From NCBI GenBank assembly GCA_028289605.1, contig JANQON010000001.1:248001-312000 (forward strand): 64,000 bases of DNA. The letters are read 5' to 3'. The notes beneath the pieces were generated by a model. That model was not told the DNA's origin. It saw nothing but the letters and a program-made list of their open reading frames with translations, and did not search any database. The stretch is from Hyphococcus sp. GTDB lineage: Bacteria; Pseudomonadota; Alphaproteobacteria; Caulobacterales; Parvularculaceae. A program made the translations under genes and the position numbers. Positions 27,512 to 36,479 of the stretch are shown here, piece by piece (within the stretch, counting starts at the first letter, position 1; every line of letters begins with the position of its first letter).

Positions 27512-28666
27512 CTAGCGCCAGCGTAACATCGATCGATCGAGATCGGCGATTTTAGTCACGCCCATCAGCTTCATGTCGCGCACGATTTCGCTGCGCATCA
27601 GGTCAAGCGCGCGGGCGACGCCGGGACGACCGGCTGCGGCGAGCGCGTAAAGGTACATGCGCCCCCCGGAGACTGCTTTTGCGCCCGTCGCAAGGGCCTT
27701 CAGAACGTGCGAGCCGCGACGCACGCCGCCGTCGAGGACCACGTCAAGCTGACCGCCGACCGCGTCGACGATCTCCGCAAGCTGGTCGAAAGGCGCACGG
27801 GCGCCGTCGAGCTGGCGCCCGCCATGGTTGGACACCATGATCCCATCCGCGCCCATATCGGCGGCGCGTTTCGCATCTTCGACGCTCATGACGCCTTTGA
27901 GACAGAATTTTCCGCCCCATTGCGCTTTGAGGTCCGCCGCATCGTCCCAGTTCATGGATTGGTCGAGGAGCGTGGAGAAGATGCCGCCCACAGACATCGG
28001 CTCATCCGATCCTTCCGGGGCGTAGTCTTTCATCTCCGAAAGCTCGAATTTCTCGTGGGCGAGGTAGCTCAAGGTCCAGCCCGGATGGAGCGCAAAACTC
28101 AACAGGCTGCGAAGGGTCCATTGCGGCGGGGCGGTGAAACCGGTGACGAGATCGCGTTCGCGGTTGCCGCCGGTGATGGTGTCGACGGTCAGCGCCAGCA
28201 CGTCGAACTTCGCGGCCTTCGCCTGCTCCAGCAAATGCGCATTGAGCGCGCGGTCTTTGAAAAAATAGAACTGAAACATCTTTGGCGTGCTGACGAGCTC
28301 GGCGATTTCGGCGAGCGGCACCGAGGCCAGGGACGAGACGCCGAACATCGTGCCGAATTCTTGCGCCGCCTGGCCGACGGCGCGTTCGCCGTCATGATGG
28401 AAAAGTCGCTGCAGCGCCGTCGGCGAGCAGAAAAGCGGCATGTCGAGCTTTTGGCCCATGACCTCGACGGAGAGATCGATCTCGTCGACGCCCGCGAGCA
28501 CATTGGGCACGAGATCGCACTCATCGAAGCTATCGGTGTTGCGCCGATAGGTGGTCTCGTCCTCGGCGGCCCCGTCGATATAGTGGAACACCGGCGCCGG
28601 CAGCCGCCGTTTGGCGAGCGCGCGCAGATCGGCGACGTTGCGGCAGGCGTCGAGGGCGGATGGCAT
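27512..28666 (-). CDS. FMN-dependent alpha-hydroxy-acid oxidase/dehydrogenase (LldD-like)
   Basis: The enzyme oxidises an L-2-hydroxy acid such as lactate with FMN. From ATG 28666 it has 384 residues; the open frame extends 25 codons further to a TTG without support. Signature blocks are PAPVFHYIDGAAEDE near residue 24, MFGVSSLASVPLAEI near 95, FCLKGVMSVEDAKRA near 245 and the FMN/substrate motif SNHGGRQLDGA near 270 with its catalytic His. A GGN-rich loop (TITGGNRERDL) is as in L-lactate dehydrogenases. Substrate within the family is uncertain. Confidence 0.92.
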   Translation of the reverse strand: MPSALDACRNVADLRALAKRRLPAPVFHYIDGAAEDETTYRRNTDSFDECDLVPNVLAGVDEIDLSVEVMGQKLDMPLFCSPTALQRLFHHDGERAVGQAAQEFGTMFGVSSLASVPLAEIAELVSTPKMFQFYFFKDRALNAHLLEQAKAAKFDVLALTVDTITGGNRERDLVTGFTAPPQWTLRSLLSFALHPGWTLSYLAHEKFELSEMKDYAPEGSDEPMSVGGIFSTLLDQSMNWDDAADLKAQWGGKFCLKGVMSVEDAKRAADMGADGIMVSNHGGRQLDGARAPFDQLAEIVDAVGGQLDVVLDGGVRRGSHVLKALATGAKAVSGGRMYLYALAAAGRPGVARALDLMRSEIVRDMKLMGVTKIADLDRSMLRWR

Positions 28667-28957
28667 CAGGGTCTGGCTCGGCTTCGGTTGCGCATTGATT
28701 TGGCGAATCCCTGTGCTGCCCGAACTCGCTCTGTTGCGCAATCTATGGCGTGTTACGGGCCTTGACCGGCCGCCGCCGACGCCTTAAGACCCCGCATCTT
28801 TCGGGAAAAGCGCGTCTTTTCCTGTCTGCCGGCGCGAAACCCTTGAAAATCAAGGGCTGGGGCCGGGGACGGACCGCCGCCGGGGTAACGCCCTCGCGGT
28901 GGTTGTTTTGGTTTGTGCGGTGTTTACCTCCCCCTCGAGGGAAAAAGGAAACGGCGA
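28667..28957. other. Gene-free region between the divergent hydroxy-acid dehydrogenase and ffh
   Basis: I see no convincing gene in these 290 bases. They hold a short perfect hairpin (CCCTTGA at 28840-28846, AAA loop, TCAAGGG at 28850-28856) and a CCCTCGAGGG palindrome just before the ffh ribosome site. These are possible leader structures of the ffh transcript. No clear promoter hexamers were found. Confidence 0.4.
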
Positions 28958-30520
28958 ATGTTTGAAAGTCTGAGCGATCGGCTAAGCGGCGTCTTCGAAA
29001 AGTTGCGTGGACGGGGCGCGCTCGAGGAGAAAGACGTCAGCGCTGCGCTTCGCGAAGTGCGCGTCGCGTTGCTGGAGGCTGACGTTGCGCTGCCGGTCGC
29101 GAAAGAGTTCATCGCAAAGGTAAAAGAGCGAGCCGTCGGCCATGAAGTCCTGCGGTCGGTGACGCCTGGACAGCAGGTTGTCAAAATCGTCCATGACGCA
29201 CTGGTCGACATGTTGGGCGGCGAGGGCGCCGATACGGCGCTGTCCTTTGCGACGACCCCGCCGGCGGTCATCATGATGGTCGGCCTTCAGGGCTCCGGTA
29301 AAACCACGTCGACCGCCAAGATCGCGATGCGCCTTCAAAAGCGCGACAAGAAGCGCGTGTTGATGGCGTCTCTCGATACCCGGCGCCCGGCCGCGCAAGA
29401 GCAACTGCAAATCCTTGGCGAACAGTCGGAGGTGAAAACCCTTCCCATCATCGCCGGGCAGTCGCCGCGCGATATCGCGGCGCGCGCCCTCGAGGCGGGC
29501 AAGCTCGGCGGTTACGACGTCGTCATGCTCGACACGGCGGGCCGGCTATCCATTGACGAACAGTTGATGGCTGAAATCGCGGATATCGCACAGACCACGA
29601 ACCCGATCGAAACGCTTCTCGTTGTCGATGCGCTAACCGGTCAGGACGCCGTCGAAACCGCGACACGGTTCAAAGAACGCACGCCGGTGACCGGAGTCGT
29701 CATGACACGGATCGACGGGGATGCTCGCGGCGGGGCGGCGCTCTCCATGCGTGCGGTCACCGGCGCGCCGATCAAGTTTGTCGGCGTCGGCGAGAAACTT
29801 GACGCCCTCGATACGTTCGAACCTGAGCGCATGGCGGGCCGCATACTCGGCATGGGCGACATTGTCTCACTGGTCGAAAAAGCGTCCGAAGAGATCGATG
29901 TCGAACGCGCCAAGAAACAAGCCAAGCGCATGGCCAAGGGCGATTTCGATATGGACGATCTCGCCGAACAGTTTCGCCAGATGCGCAAGATGGGCGGCAT
30001 GGGCGCGATCATGGGATTGCTGCCCGGCATGGGCAAAATGAAAAAGATGGTCGATCAGGCCGGCGGGCTGGAGAACAAGGAAATCGTTCGCCAGGAAGCG
30101 ATCATCAGCTCCATGACGAAAAAGGAGCGGAAAAGCCCGAAGCTTTTGAACGCCTCGCGCAAAAAACGCATCGCCGCAGGCTCCGGCACCTCAGTGCAGG
30201 AGATCAACAAACTCATCAAAGCGCACCGTCAGATGGCGGACCTCATGAAGAAAATGGGCAAGGGCGGCATGAAGAAAATGGCCGCCCAAATGGCCGGCAT
30301 GGGCGGCGGCGCCGGTCTGGGCGGCCTCATGGGCGGCGCGCCGGACCCCGCCACGCTTGAAGCGGCGGCCGGCAAAAAGGCGAAGGGCGGCGGTGAGGAC
30401 GACATCGACTTCGACGCCATCGAACAAGCGCTATCGGGCAAGGGCGCGCTGCCGCCGGGCTTGGGCGGTCCGGGCATGATGGGCGGCGGTCTGCCAGGAG
30501 CGGGAGGGAAAAAGAAATGA
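28958..30520 (+). CDS. ffh: Signal recognition particle protein Ffh
   Basis: Ffh binds 4.5S RNA and the signal sequences of nascent membrane proteins and docks to FtsY. ATG 28958 is preceded by AAAAAGGA and opens MFESLSDRLSGVFEKL, the family start. The 520-residue product has the NG domain with GLQGSGKTTSTAK (G1, residue 109), DTAGR and TRIDGDARGG, then the Met-rich M domain (PGMGKMKKM and following). A Gly/Met/Ala-rich tail of about 80 residues lies beyond the core. It overlaps the next gene by ATGA. Confidence 0.98.
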   Translation: MFESLSDRLSGVFEKLRGRGALEEKDVSAALREVRVALLEADVALPVAKEFIAKVKERAVGHEVLRSVTPGQQVVKIVHDALVDMLGGEGADTALSFATTPPAVIMMVGLQGSGKTTSTAKIAMRLQKRDKKRVLMASLDTRRPAAQEQLQILGEQSEVKTLPIIAGQSPRDIAARALEAGKLGGYDVVMLDTAGRLSIDEQLMAEIADIAQTTNPIETLLVVDALTGQDAVETATRFKERTPVTGVVMTRIDGDARGGAALSMRAVTGAPIKFVGVGEKLDALDTFEPERMAGRILGMGDIVSLVEKASEEIDVERAKKQAKRMAKGDFDMDDLAEQFRQMRKMGGMGAIMGLLPGMGKMKKMVDQAGGLENKEIVRQEAIISSMTKKERKSPKLLNASRKKRIAAGSGTSVQEINKLIKAHRQMADLMKKMGKGGMKKMAAQMAGMGGGAGLGGLMGGAPDPATLEAAAGKKAKGGGEDDIDFDAIEQALSGKGALPPGLGGPGMMGGGLPGAGGKKK

Positions 30521-31140
30521 TGTCGTTATTGAACAGGCTCGCAGGGCTGGCGCTTGCCGTAGTTGTTTCAACGACGGGCGCGCTCGCCCAGGACGAGGAC
30601 GGGTCGTATCAGATCCTCAGGGACGAAGGGCTGGATTGGCTGTTGCCGGTTGAGAGCTGTCCCGCTGACTTGATCCCCGAACAAAGCGTGACGTTCGACA
30701 TCGATCGCCGGTCTTGCGAAGACCATCTGGCTGAGTGCGTAGACGCCTGCCGGACCCGTGACGCCGAGCGATGTTATACATCCGCTTCCACGCATGAGGC
30801 GCTCGGTAATGAAGCGCACGCAGACGGCCTTTACCAGCAGGCGTGCAGGCTGGGCGCGACCAATGCCTGCACGAACTTCGCCGCTCGCATGCGGTCCATC
30901 GGCTCAGGCGATGAAGCGTGCATCGCTAATACCTTTTTCGAGACGTGCGAACGCGAAGACCCGTGGGGCTGCGCCATGGCGAGCGTGGTGGTTTGGCAAG
31001 CTGAGGGCGTGAGCCAGGACGGCGAAAGAGCGCGCGCATTTGCTGAAAAGACATGCGCAATAGAGGCGGACCTGGGCGCGTGCAGCCTGGCCGGCGATAT
31101 TCTCGCCGAAATCGATGAATCCGAGACGGGCGATGAGTGA
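30517..31140 (+). CDS. Secreted Cys-rich Sel1-like repeat protein
   Basis: The ATGATG start overlaps the ffh stop. The 207-residue product has a signal peptide cut near residue 25 (GALA-Q). The mature part has about 13 cysteines in short helical repeats with Cys-x3-Cys spacing, such as CEDHLAECVDAC, LYQQACRLGATNACTNFA and AFAEKTCAIEADLGACSLAG. This resembles Sel1/TPR-like repeats stabilised by disulfides, as in Helicobacter cysteine-rich proteins. Its place between ffh and rpsP is odd, since those genes normally serve translation. Function unknown. Confidence 0.8.
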   Translation: MMSLLNRLAGLALAVVVSTTGALAQDEDGSYQILRDEGLDWLLPVESCPADLIPEQSVTFDIDRRSCEDHLAECVDACRTRDAERCYTSASTHEALGNEAHADGLYQQACRLGATNACTNFAARMRSIGSGDEACIANTFFETCEREDPWGCAMASVVVWQAEGVSQDGERARAFAEKTCAIEADLGACSLAGDILAEIDESETGDE

Positions 31141-31507
31141 CGCAACCCAAACCATCCTTAAACGCTTCGAGACGCCCGATGAAATCCGCAAATTTCCAAA
31201 GGGCAAGTTCGAACTTGTCCATCTCGGGCCGATGACCATAGGGCGCGCTACCTATGAGCCGGGCTGGAAATGGTCCGACGACGTTGGCGCCGCCATGGGC
31301 GAAGAATTCTGCACGGTCGAACATGTGGGCATGGTCGTTTCCGGCTGCGCCACGGCGGCCATGAAAGACGGCGACGTCAAAGAGATGCGCGCCGGCGATG
31401 TGTTTTACGTTCCGTCTCACCCGCATGACAGTTGGGTGGTCGGGAACGAACCCTACGTCTCGCTCCATTTTCTGGGTGCGGACAAATATTCCACTGATGA
31501 GAACTGA
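31133..31507 (+). CDS. Small cupin-fold protein
   Basis: The 124-residue protein starts at ATG 31133, inside the end of the preceding gene. It has a single cupin barrel: [20 protein letters not shown] followed by [20 protein letters not shown], where the second cupin box GxxxxxPxxxxH is clear (His in SHPHD). It could bind a metal or a small ligand. It sits in the ffh-rpsP operon, 17 bases before rpsP. No pathway can be assigned. Confidence 0.85.
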   Translation: MSDATQTILKRFETPDEIRKFPKGKFELVHLGPMTIGRATYEPGWKWSDDVGAAMGEEFCTVEHVGMVVSGCATAAMKDGDVKEMRAGDVFYVPSHPHDSWVVGNEPYVSLHFLGADKYSTDEN

Positions 31508-31524
31508 CGAAAGAAGGAAAACCA

Positions 31525-32001
31525 ATGTCATTGAAAATCAGACTGGCCCGGGGCGGGTCGAAAAAACGCCCGTTCTATTCAATTGTCATCGCCGACAGCC
31601 GCATGCCGCGCGACGGCCGCTTTATCGAGAAGATCGGGACCTATAACCCGCTTCTGAAAAAGGATGATGAAAAGCGCGTTCAGTACAATGAAGAACGCGC
31701 AAAGCACTGGCTTGGCGTCGGCGCGCGACCGACTGACCGCGTCGCCCGCTTCCTGTCCGTGAACGGGCTTGTCGACTGGAAAGCCGGCAACAACCCGCAA
31801 AAGGGCGAGCCCGGCGAAAAAGCGAAAGAGCGCATCGAAGAAAAGCGCGAGAAGGAAGAGGCGGCCAAAGCCGCCGCCGAAGACGCTGCGGCCGCGCCGG
31901 CGGAGGACGCCGCCGAAGACGCTGCGGCCGCGCCGGCGGAGGACGCCGCCGAGGCGCCGGCGGAGGACGCCGCTCCCGCCGAGGAGGAGCAGTCCAGCTA
32001 A
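31525..32001 (+). CDS. rpsP: 30S ribosomal protein S16 with long Ala/Glu/Pro tail
   Basis: The S16 core [20 protein letters not shown] to about residue 85 is complete, with [21 protein letters not shown] and [15 protein letters not shown] 73-residue charged and alanine-rich tail follows ([20 protein letters not shown] then [12 protein letters not shown] repeats). S16 is needed for assembly of the 30S subunit. The start has GAAGGAAA eight bases upstream. Unusually, rimM, trmD and rplS, which normally follow rpsP, are 15-18 kb away on the opposite strand. A terminator follows at 32031. Confidence 0.98.
   Translation: MSLKIRLARGGSKKRPFYSIVIADSRMPRDGRFIEKIGTYNPLLKKDDEKRVQYNEERAKHWLGVGARPTDRVARFLSVNGLVDWKAGNNPQKGEPGEKAKERIEEKREKEEAAKAAAEDAAAAPAEDAAEDAAAAPAEDAAEAPAEDAAPAEEEQSS
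31873..31968 (+). repeat. 36-bp tandem repeat in the rpsP tail
   Basis: Two identical 36-bp units (31873-31908 and 31909-31944) encode [12 protein letters not shown], followed by a third copy shortened by 12 bp at 31945-31968. The repeats are in frame, so copy-number change would alter only tail length. Confidence 0.95.
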
Positions 32002-32030
32002 GGACTGGTCTCTGGCGTACGGGCATAGAA

Positions 32031-32061
32031 AAAGGGCGCACCGTAAGGCGCGCCCTTTTTT
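32031..32061 (+). terminator. Rho-independent terminator of the ffh-rpsP operon
   Basis: A 9-bp stem (AAAGGGCGC at 32031-32039 with GCGCCCTTT at 32050-32058) is followed by a T-run to 32061, 29 bases after the rpsP stop. Confidence 0.93.
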
Positions 32062-32125
32062 GCTAAAATGCGCTGATGACCGGCGCGCATGGGCTCGTTG
32101 CGAGCGCCGCGCCGTCAGGGACGCG

Positions 32126-32428
32126 TCAACCGCCCGGCGGGCTGAATTGCAGCGCGCGCCGCTGGGATCCGGAGAGCGGATCGCCGCCGGCCTTTGCCGC
32201 GTCTTCCCATTCCTGCCGCGTTTTGCAGACTTCCTTGCCGAAGCGCGTGCCGGTCGCCTGCTGCTTACGGCACACGACCTCGTTCATATCGATTTCGCCG
32301 GTCTGAACGGCCTGCGCCGGCGCGTCGGCGGCTTTGGTTGCGCTTGCTTGCTGCTCAACAGGCGTCACGCAGGCGCTCAATAGCAGGGCGCCCAAGCCTG
32401 CGGTCACAATTACTACTCTCATGTTCAT
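32126..32428 (-). CDS. Small lipoprotein of unknown function
   Basis: The 100-residue product has a signal peptide with lipobox LSAC (Cys20). Start ATG 32428 has AAGGG close upstream; ATG 32422 in the same frame is an alternative. The mature part contains EVVCRKQQATGTRFGKEVCK, a Cys-x12-to-14-Cys pattern around an RFG turn, followed by RQEWEDAAKAGGDP. The same Cys/RFG pattern occurs in other short alphaproteobacterial lipoproteins as I recall. Function unknown. Confidence 0.8.
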   Translation of the reverse strand: MNMRVVIVTAGLGALLLSACVTPVEQQASATKAADAPAQAVQTGEIDMNEVVCRKQQATGTRFGKEVCKTRQEWEDAAKAGGDPLSGSQRRALQFSPPGG

Positions 32429-32738
32429 CTACCCTTTTGCGGTTATGTCCTAGGTCTCGCCGCGCAACCTTATATGCCTTTTGCAATGAAGGCCAGTAAT
32501 CGCTCTTTGCATGCGACAACTGCAAATTTACCAAAAATCCGGTTTGCGCGGCGCGAAGCGGGGCGGATCATGACGGTATTCGGCGCTTCGTGTTCCGGTT
32601 GTGTTGCTGTGAGGCGGCGGCGGGCCGGTCGCGCCGCGCCCATGACCAATCCGTATCTTTTCCGCCGGAAATTCGTCGCATTTCCTTGTATGATGGCGTT
32701 CAAGACACAAGGCTGACAAACCATTGAGGGAACCTGAA
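32429..32738. other. Intergenic region between two divergent lipoprotein genes
   Basis: These 310 bases contain no reading frame with a plausible protein. A TATGAT hexamer at 32689-32694 could be the -10 box for the downstream plus-strand lipoprotein, but no matching -35 is seen. An imperfect CCTTGT/ACAAGG pair surrounds it. Confidence 0.4.
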
Positions 32739-32930
32739 ATGATCGGAAAAGCGATTGCCGCACTGGCGCTTCTGACGATGGCGCTGTCTGGAACCGGCTG
32801 CGTCGCCGCGCTTATCGGCGCCGGCGCCGTTGCGGCGGACGAGATCGTTGAAGGCGACGGCAAGTTCGATCCGCTGGAAGAGGCTTATGACGGCGACGAT
32901 TCGACGACTCCTATCATCGACGAAGACTAA
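32739..32930 (+). CDS. 63-residue lipoprotein
   Basis: ATG 32739 follows TTGAGGG eight bases upstream. The signal peptide ends in the lipobox SGTGC (Cys21). The mature 43 residues are short and acidic (EGDGKFDPLEEAYDGDD, ending IIDED), with no cysteine besides the lipidated one. A small envelope lipoprotein of unknown role; its length is below most gene-finder cut-offs but signal, ribosome site and acidic tail support it. Confidence 0.75.
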   Translation: MIGKAIAALALLTMALSGTGCVAALIGAGAVAADEIVEGDGKFDPLEEAYDGDDSTTPIIDED

Positions 32931-32957
32931 TCCTTACACTGATAAATAGTCAAAACG

Positions 32958-33524
32958 TTATTCAAGCGTCTTGATCATGACGATCATGTCTGCTTCCCCG
33001 TCCCTGACGTTTTTGGGAAAGCGGTCGCGGCCGATCATTGAAAAACCCCATTTCTCATAGGTTCGTTGCGCCCAATCCGCCGACGCCATCGCATCGAGCC
33101 AGAGATATCGGGCGCCATAGGCGCTCGCCGCTTTCTCGGCTTCCTGCGCTAGCCGGCGCGCCAAGCCGCGCCCGCTTGCTTGAGGCAGGAAGTAGATTCT
33201 CGGAATTTCCGCGCCGCCGGGCCGTCCGCCCACCGGCTCCGGGCTATCGAATTTCAACGTAAGAAAACCCACAGGCGCGCCCTCCGCCTCAACGAGCCAA
33301 ACAGCGAATTGCGGATCGGCGATCTGATCGGCGAATACGTCGACGTTGAAGCTCTTCAGTTGATCGACAAATGCAGCGACATCGTCCCAAAGATACGCAT
33401 AGGCGGCGGCGTAGGCCGCCGGCGCGATGACGCCCAGCGCGCCGGCGTCTTCGGGCGTCGCCCGGCGTATGGAGAATGCGTCCGTCAATCCGCTGATTGT
33501 GTCGTTTCGGTCCCGATTACGCAA
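32958..33524 (-). CDS. GNAT-family N-acetyltransferase
   Basis: The 188-residue protein has the GNAT fold: IRRATPEDAGALG at the start, RIYFLPQASGRGLARRLAQEAE (near 125) as the acetyl-CoA pyrophosphate loop in the Q/RxxGxG/A form, and YEKWGFSMIGR near the end. It probably acetylates a small molecule or a protein amine. The first possible start is TTG 33524; there is no ATG near the expected N-terminus, so the exact start is uncertain. Confidence 0.85.
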   Translation of the reverse strand: MRNRDRNDTISGLTDAFSIRRATPEDAGALGVIAPAAYAAAYAYLWDDVAAFVDQLKSFNVDVFADQIADPQFAVWLVEAEGAPVGFLTLKFDSPEPVGGRPGGAEIPRIYFLPQASGRGLARRLAQEAEKAASAYGARYLWLDAMASADWAQRTYEKWGFSMIGRDRFPKNVRDGEADMIVMIKTLE

Positions 33525-33641
33525 TTGCAGCGGCTTTGCGCGCCCTTGACCTTGCCCCGCGGACCCGAGCCCGCCTAATCTCGGTCAAATTTTTTCTAAC
33601 AATGGGCGTGAAAAAGCTCATCCGACAAGGGGTTACGGATC

Positions 33642-35057
33642 ATGGAAGACTTTTACGCCGGGGTCGACAATGTCAGCGGCTTCATCTGGGGCGGCACCTG
33701 GAACGGCGCGGTCGTGCTGCCGCTGGCGCCGATGGTGGTCATCCTGTTGGGGACCGGCCTGTTTTTCATGATCCGGTTGAAATTCCTGCCGATCCGGCGG
33801 CTCATTCCAGCATTCGGCAATTTGTTTCGCGGCCGCGGCAAGGGCGTCGACCAGTCGGCGGGCGGCGACATCTCTCCCTGGAACGCGCTTTCCACGGCGC
33901 TCTCCGGGCAGGTCGGCACGGGTAACCTCGCAGGCGTGGCGACGGCGCTGACCCTTGGCGGTCCCGGCGCGATTTTCTGGATGTGGGTGACGGCGTTGTT
34001 CGGCATGGCGGCCGCCTTCGCTGAGTCCAGCCTCGCCGTGAAGTACCGCGAAAAACACCATGACGGCCGCATTCACGGCGGGCCCATGATGTACATCAAG
34101 AACGGCCTGACAAAAAAATGGCACTGGCTCGCAATTTTCTTTGCGCTCGGCACGATGTTCTCCTCGGTCGTGACCGGCAACATGACGCAGGCAAATTCAA
34201 TCGCGACCGCCGTTGAAGCCTCAACGGAAGTTCCAACTTGGATTTCCGGCGTCGTGATCGCCATCCTCGCCTTTATCGTGATCATCGGCGGTATTAAGTC
34301 GATCGGCTCCGTTGCGGGGCGCGTCGTGCCGGCGATGGCGCTCGGCTACATTCTCGTCGCGATTATCATGCTTGTTCTGAATGCGGAGCATGTCCCGGAA
34401 TCGTTCCGCATGATCTTCTCCTATGCATTTGGACTGGAACAGGCGGCTGGCGGCATCGCCGGATACTCGGTGCTGGCGGCGATCCGTTTCGGGGTGGCGC
34501 GCGGATTGTTTTCCAACGAGGCCGGTCAGGGCTCGACCGCTATCGCCCACGCCGCAGCCAAGACTGACGACCCCGTCTTTCAGGGGGAAATCGCCATGCT
34601 CGGCGCCTTCATCGATACGATCCTGATCTGCACCATGACGGCGCTGGTGATCCTGTCGGTTCAAGGCTCTTTTCCGGGGCCCGACGGCACGACGGTGGAA
34701 TACGCATGGCAGTCGACTCTGCAGGGCGCGCAGGTCACCACCGCCGTGTTCAGTCAAGGCATGCCCTTTGGCGGGCTCTTTATCGCCGTGGCGCTTGCGC
34801 TCTTCGCCTTCACGACCATTCTCGGCTGGTCCTATTACATGGAGCAGTCGGCGACCTATCTGTTCGGCGACTGGATCGCCCGGCCCATGCGCTTTATCTG
34901 GGTCGGCATGGTGGCGCTGGGCGCTATTCAGCCGATTGATTTCATCTGGAAATTCGGCGATCTCGCCAACGCATCGATGGCGTTCCCGAACCTCATCGCC
35001 ATTCTCCTGTTGTCGCCGGTGGTGATCGCCATGGCGCGCGAAAAGGGCCGGCTCTAA
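33642..35057 (+). CDS. Alanine/glycine:cation symporter (AGCS family)
   Basis: The 471-residue polytopic protein shows the AGCS signatures: ALSGQVGTGNLAGVATAL near residue 88, then AFAESSLAVKYRE and GGPMMYIKNGL near 125-155, and GLFSNEAGQGSTAIAHAAAK near 290. Such carriers import alanine or glycine with Na+ or H+. It starts at ATG 33642, with AGGGG about 10 bases upstream, and is the first gene on its strand after the GNAT gene. Confidence 0.95.
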   Translation: MEDFYAGVDNVSGFIWGGTWNGAVVLPLAPMVVILLGTGLFFMIRLKFLPIRRLIPAFGNLFRGRGKGVDQSAGGDISPWNALSTALSGQVGTGNLAGVATALTLGGPGAIFWMWVTALFGMAAAFAESSLAVKYREKHHDGRIHGGPMMYIKNGLTKKWHWLAIFFALGTMFSSVVTGNMTQANSIATAVEASTEVPTWISGVVIAILAFIVIIGGIKSIGSVAGRVVPAMALGYILVAIIMLVLNAEHVPESFRMIFSYAFGLEQAAGGIAGYSVLAAIRFGVARGLFSNEAGQGSTAIAHAAAKTDDPVFQGEIAMLGAFIDTILICTMTALVILSVQGSFPGPDGTTVEYAWQSTLQGAQVTTAVFSQGMPFGGLFIAVALALFAFTTILGWSYYMEQSATYLFGDWIARPMRFIWVGMVALGAIQPIDFIWKFGDLANASMAFPNLIAILLLSPVVIAMAREKGRL

Positions 35058-35157
35058 ACCGTCTCAGCAATCTGCAAGGGAAGTTGATCGTCCCTGCTGT
35101 TGCCGGGCCTTGGAGGCGCGAGGTACAGTCGCGCGCGTATCGAGAAGGAGCGTTCCC

Positions 35158-35865
35158 GTGTTGAACCGTGTTGTCGTTTTGGGGGCTGCGTTGGTCGTGT
35201 GTGCGAGCGGCGCAAATGCGCAGGAATCGGTCGCGCAGGACGGGTTCTATCTTCGCGCCGGCGCCGGCGTCGGCTTCGCCGGCGACCTTGAACAATCCTT
35301 CGCCTACAACCCCAACGCCGCTTTCGTCGTAACGCCGCCCACCGGACAGACCGTGGAGAGCGATACGGGGTTTGTCGCCGCCGCCGCGCTCGGTTTTGAT
35401 TACACGGACGGCGTACGCACCGAACTTGAATACCGGTATGCGACATCGGCGATCGGGACCGTCACGCCTATCGGCGGGTTCGATCCGACAGACCCTGACG
35501 CGTTTGCGCCGTTTGACTCAACAGAGAATCTGAAGGGTCACTTTGTATTCGGGAATTTTTATTTCGACTGGATCAACGACAGTCCGGTCACGCCGTTCAT
35601 CGGCGCGGGCGTCGGCGGCGCTTTTATCGGCGTCGGCTCGGGAGAGCAGGACGCCGCGCTCGCTTATCAGGGCCGCGCTGGTCTTTCCGTCGCCATGCGG
35701 CACGATTTCTCGGTCGACCTTGAATATCTCTATGTGCGCACCAATACGCTACGCTACGGTCCCGATCCGGAAGACTTCACGCCGAGCGGTCCGTTTGAAC
35801 CGGCTGTCGACGGCGACAACTACCAGTCTTCGTCGATTATGGTGTCGCTTCGCAAACAGTTCTGA
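35158..35865 (+). CDS. Outer-membrane beta-barrel protein (OmpA-like/OprF-type fold)
   Basis: GTG 35158 follows AAGGAG by 8 bases. The 235-residue product has a signal peptide (cut after ANA, residue 22) and alternating strands rich in Gly and aromatics (GFYLRAGAGVGFAG, ALGFDYTDGVRTELEYRY, TPFIGAGVGGAFIGVG). It ends SLRKQF, with the C-terminal Phe needed for barrel assembly. It resembles the eight-stranded surface-antigen porin-like family. No peptidoglycan-binding domain is present. Function unknown. Confidence 0.88.
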   Translation: MLNRVVVLGAALVVCASGANAQESVAQDGFYLRAGAGVGFAGDLEQSFAYNPNAAFVVTPPTGQTVESDTGFVAAAALGFDYTDGVRTELEYRYATSAIGTVTPIGGFDPTDPDAFAPFDSTENLKGHFVFGNFYFDWINDSPVTPFIGAGVGGAFIGVGSGEQDAALAYQGRAGLSVAMRHDFSVDLEYLYVRTNTLRYGPDPEDFTPSGPFEPAVDGDNYQSSSIMVSLRKQF

Positions 35866-35867
35866 CC

Positions 35868-36479
35868 ATGTCTGTCGAACTCTATCTCGCCTTTGTCGCC
35901 GCTTCTGCGCTTCTCGTCCTGACGCCCGGGCCGATGGTCGCCTATCTGGTGGCGACAACTCTGTCCCATGGGCTTCGCCACGGTCTGATGGCGCTGATCG
36001 GATCGGCCGCCGCTTCGGCGATCCAGCTCGCCATTGTCGTTGCCGGGCTGTCGTTGATCTTAAGTGCGGCGAGCGAAGCGTTCTTCTGGCTGAAGTGGAT
36101 TGGCGTCGCTTATCTTGTCTATCTCGGCGTGAAAGCGTTGCGCGAGCCGACGGAGGAGCTTGCGCCGGCGCTCACCCATCGCTCGGATCGGCGCACGATT
36201 ACCGAGGCGTTTATTGTGAACCTCACGAATCCCAAGGCGCTGTTGTTTCACGGCGCCTTCTTGCCGCTCTTTGTGTCGCCATCTGCGCCGGCGACGCCGC
36301 AGCTTGTTTTGTTGGCCGTCACATTCATCGTCGTCGCCGCTGTGCTCGACGGGTGCTGGGCGATCTTCGCCGCGCGGCTGCAGCCCTTCATGCACCGCAT
36401 CGGCCGGTGGCGTCATCGCATCACCGGCGGCGTGTTGTTGGGGGCGGCGGGCGCACTCGCGGCGGTCCGCAAGGCCTAG
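35868..36479 (+). CDS. LysE-family amino acid exporter
   Basis: The 203-residue membrane protein has the LysE/RhtB pattern: LLVLTPGPMVAYLVATTLSH near residue 18, KWIGVAYLVYLGVKAL near 78 and FIVNLTNPKALLFHGAFLP near 113. Six helices are expected. These proteins export amino acids or related metabolites. It starts 3 bases after the barrel protein stop and its own stop overlaps by 4 bases the stop of the convergent permease gene. Confidence 0.93.
   Translation: MSVELYLAFVAASALLVLTPGPMVAYLVATTLSHGLRHGLMALIGSAAASAIQLAIVVAGLSLILSAASEAFFWLKWIGVAYLVYLGVKALREPTEELAPALTHRSDRRTITEAFIVNLTNPKALLFHGAFLPLFVSPSAPATPQLVLLAVTFIVVAAVLDGCWAIFAARLQPFMHRIGRWRHRITGGVLLGAAGALAAVRKA

Noticed and set aside
27707-28765. 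352-residue plus-strand frame opposite the hydroxy-acid dehydrogenase
   Set aside because: Shadow of a well-supported enzyme on the other strand; composition is biased and no start signal exists.
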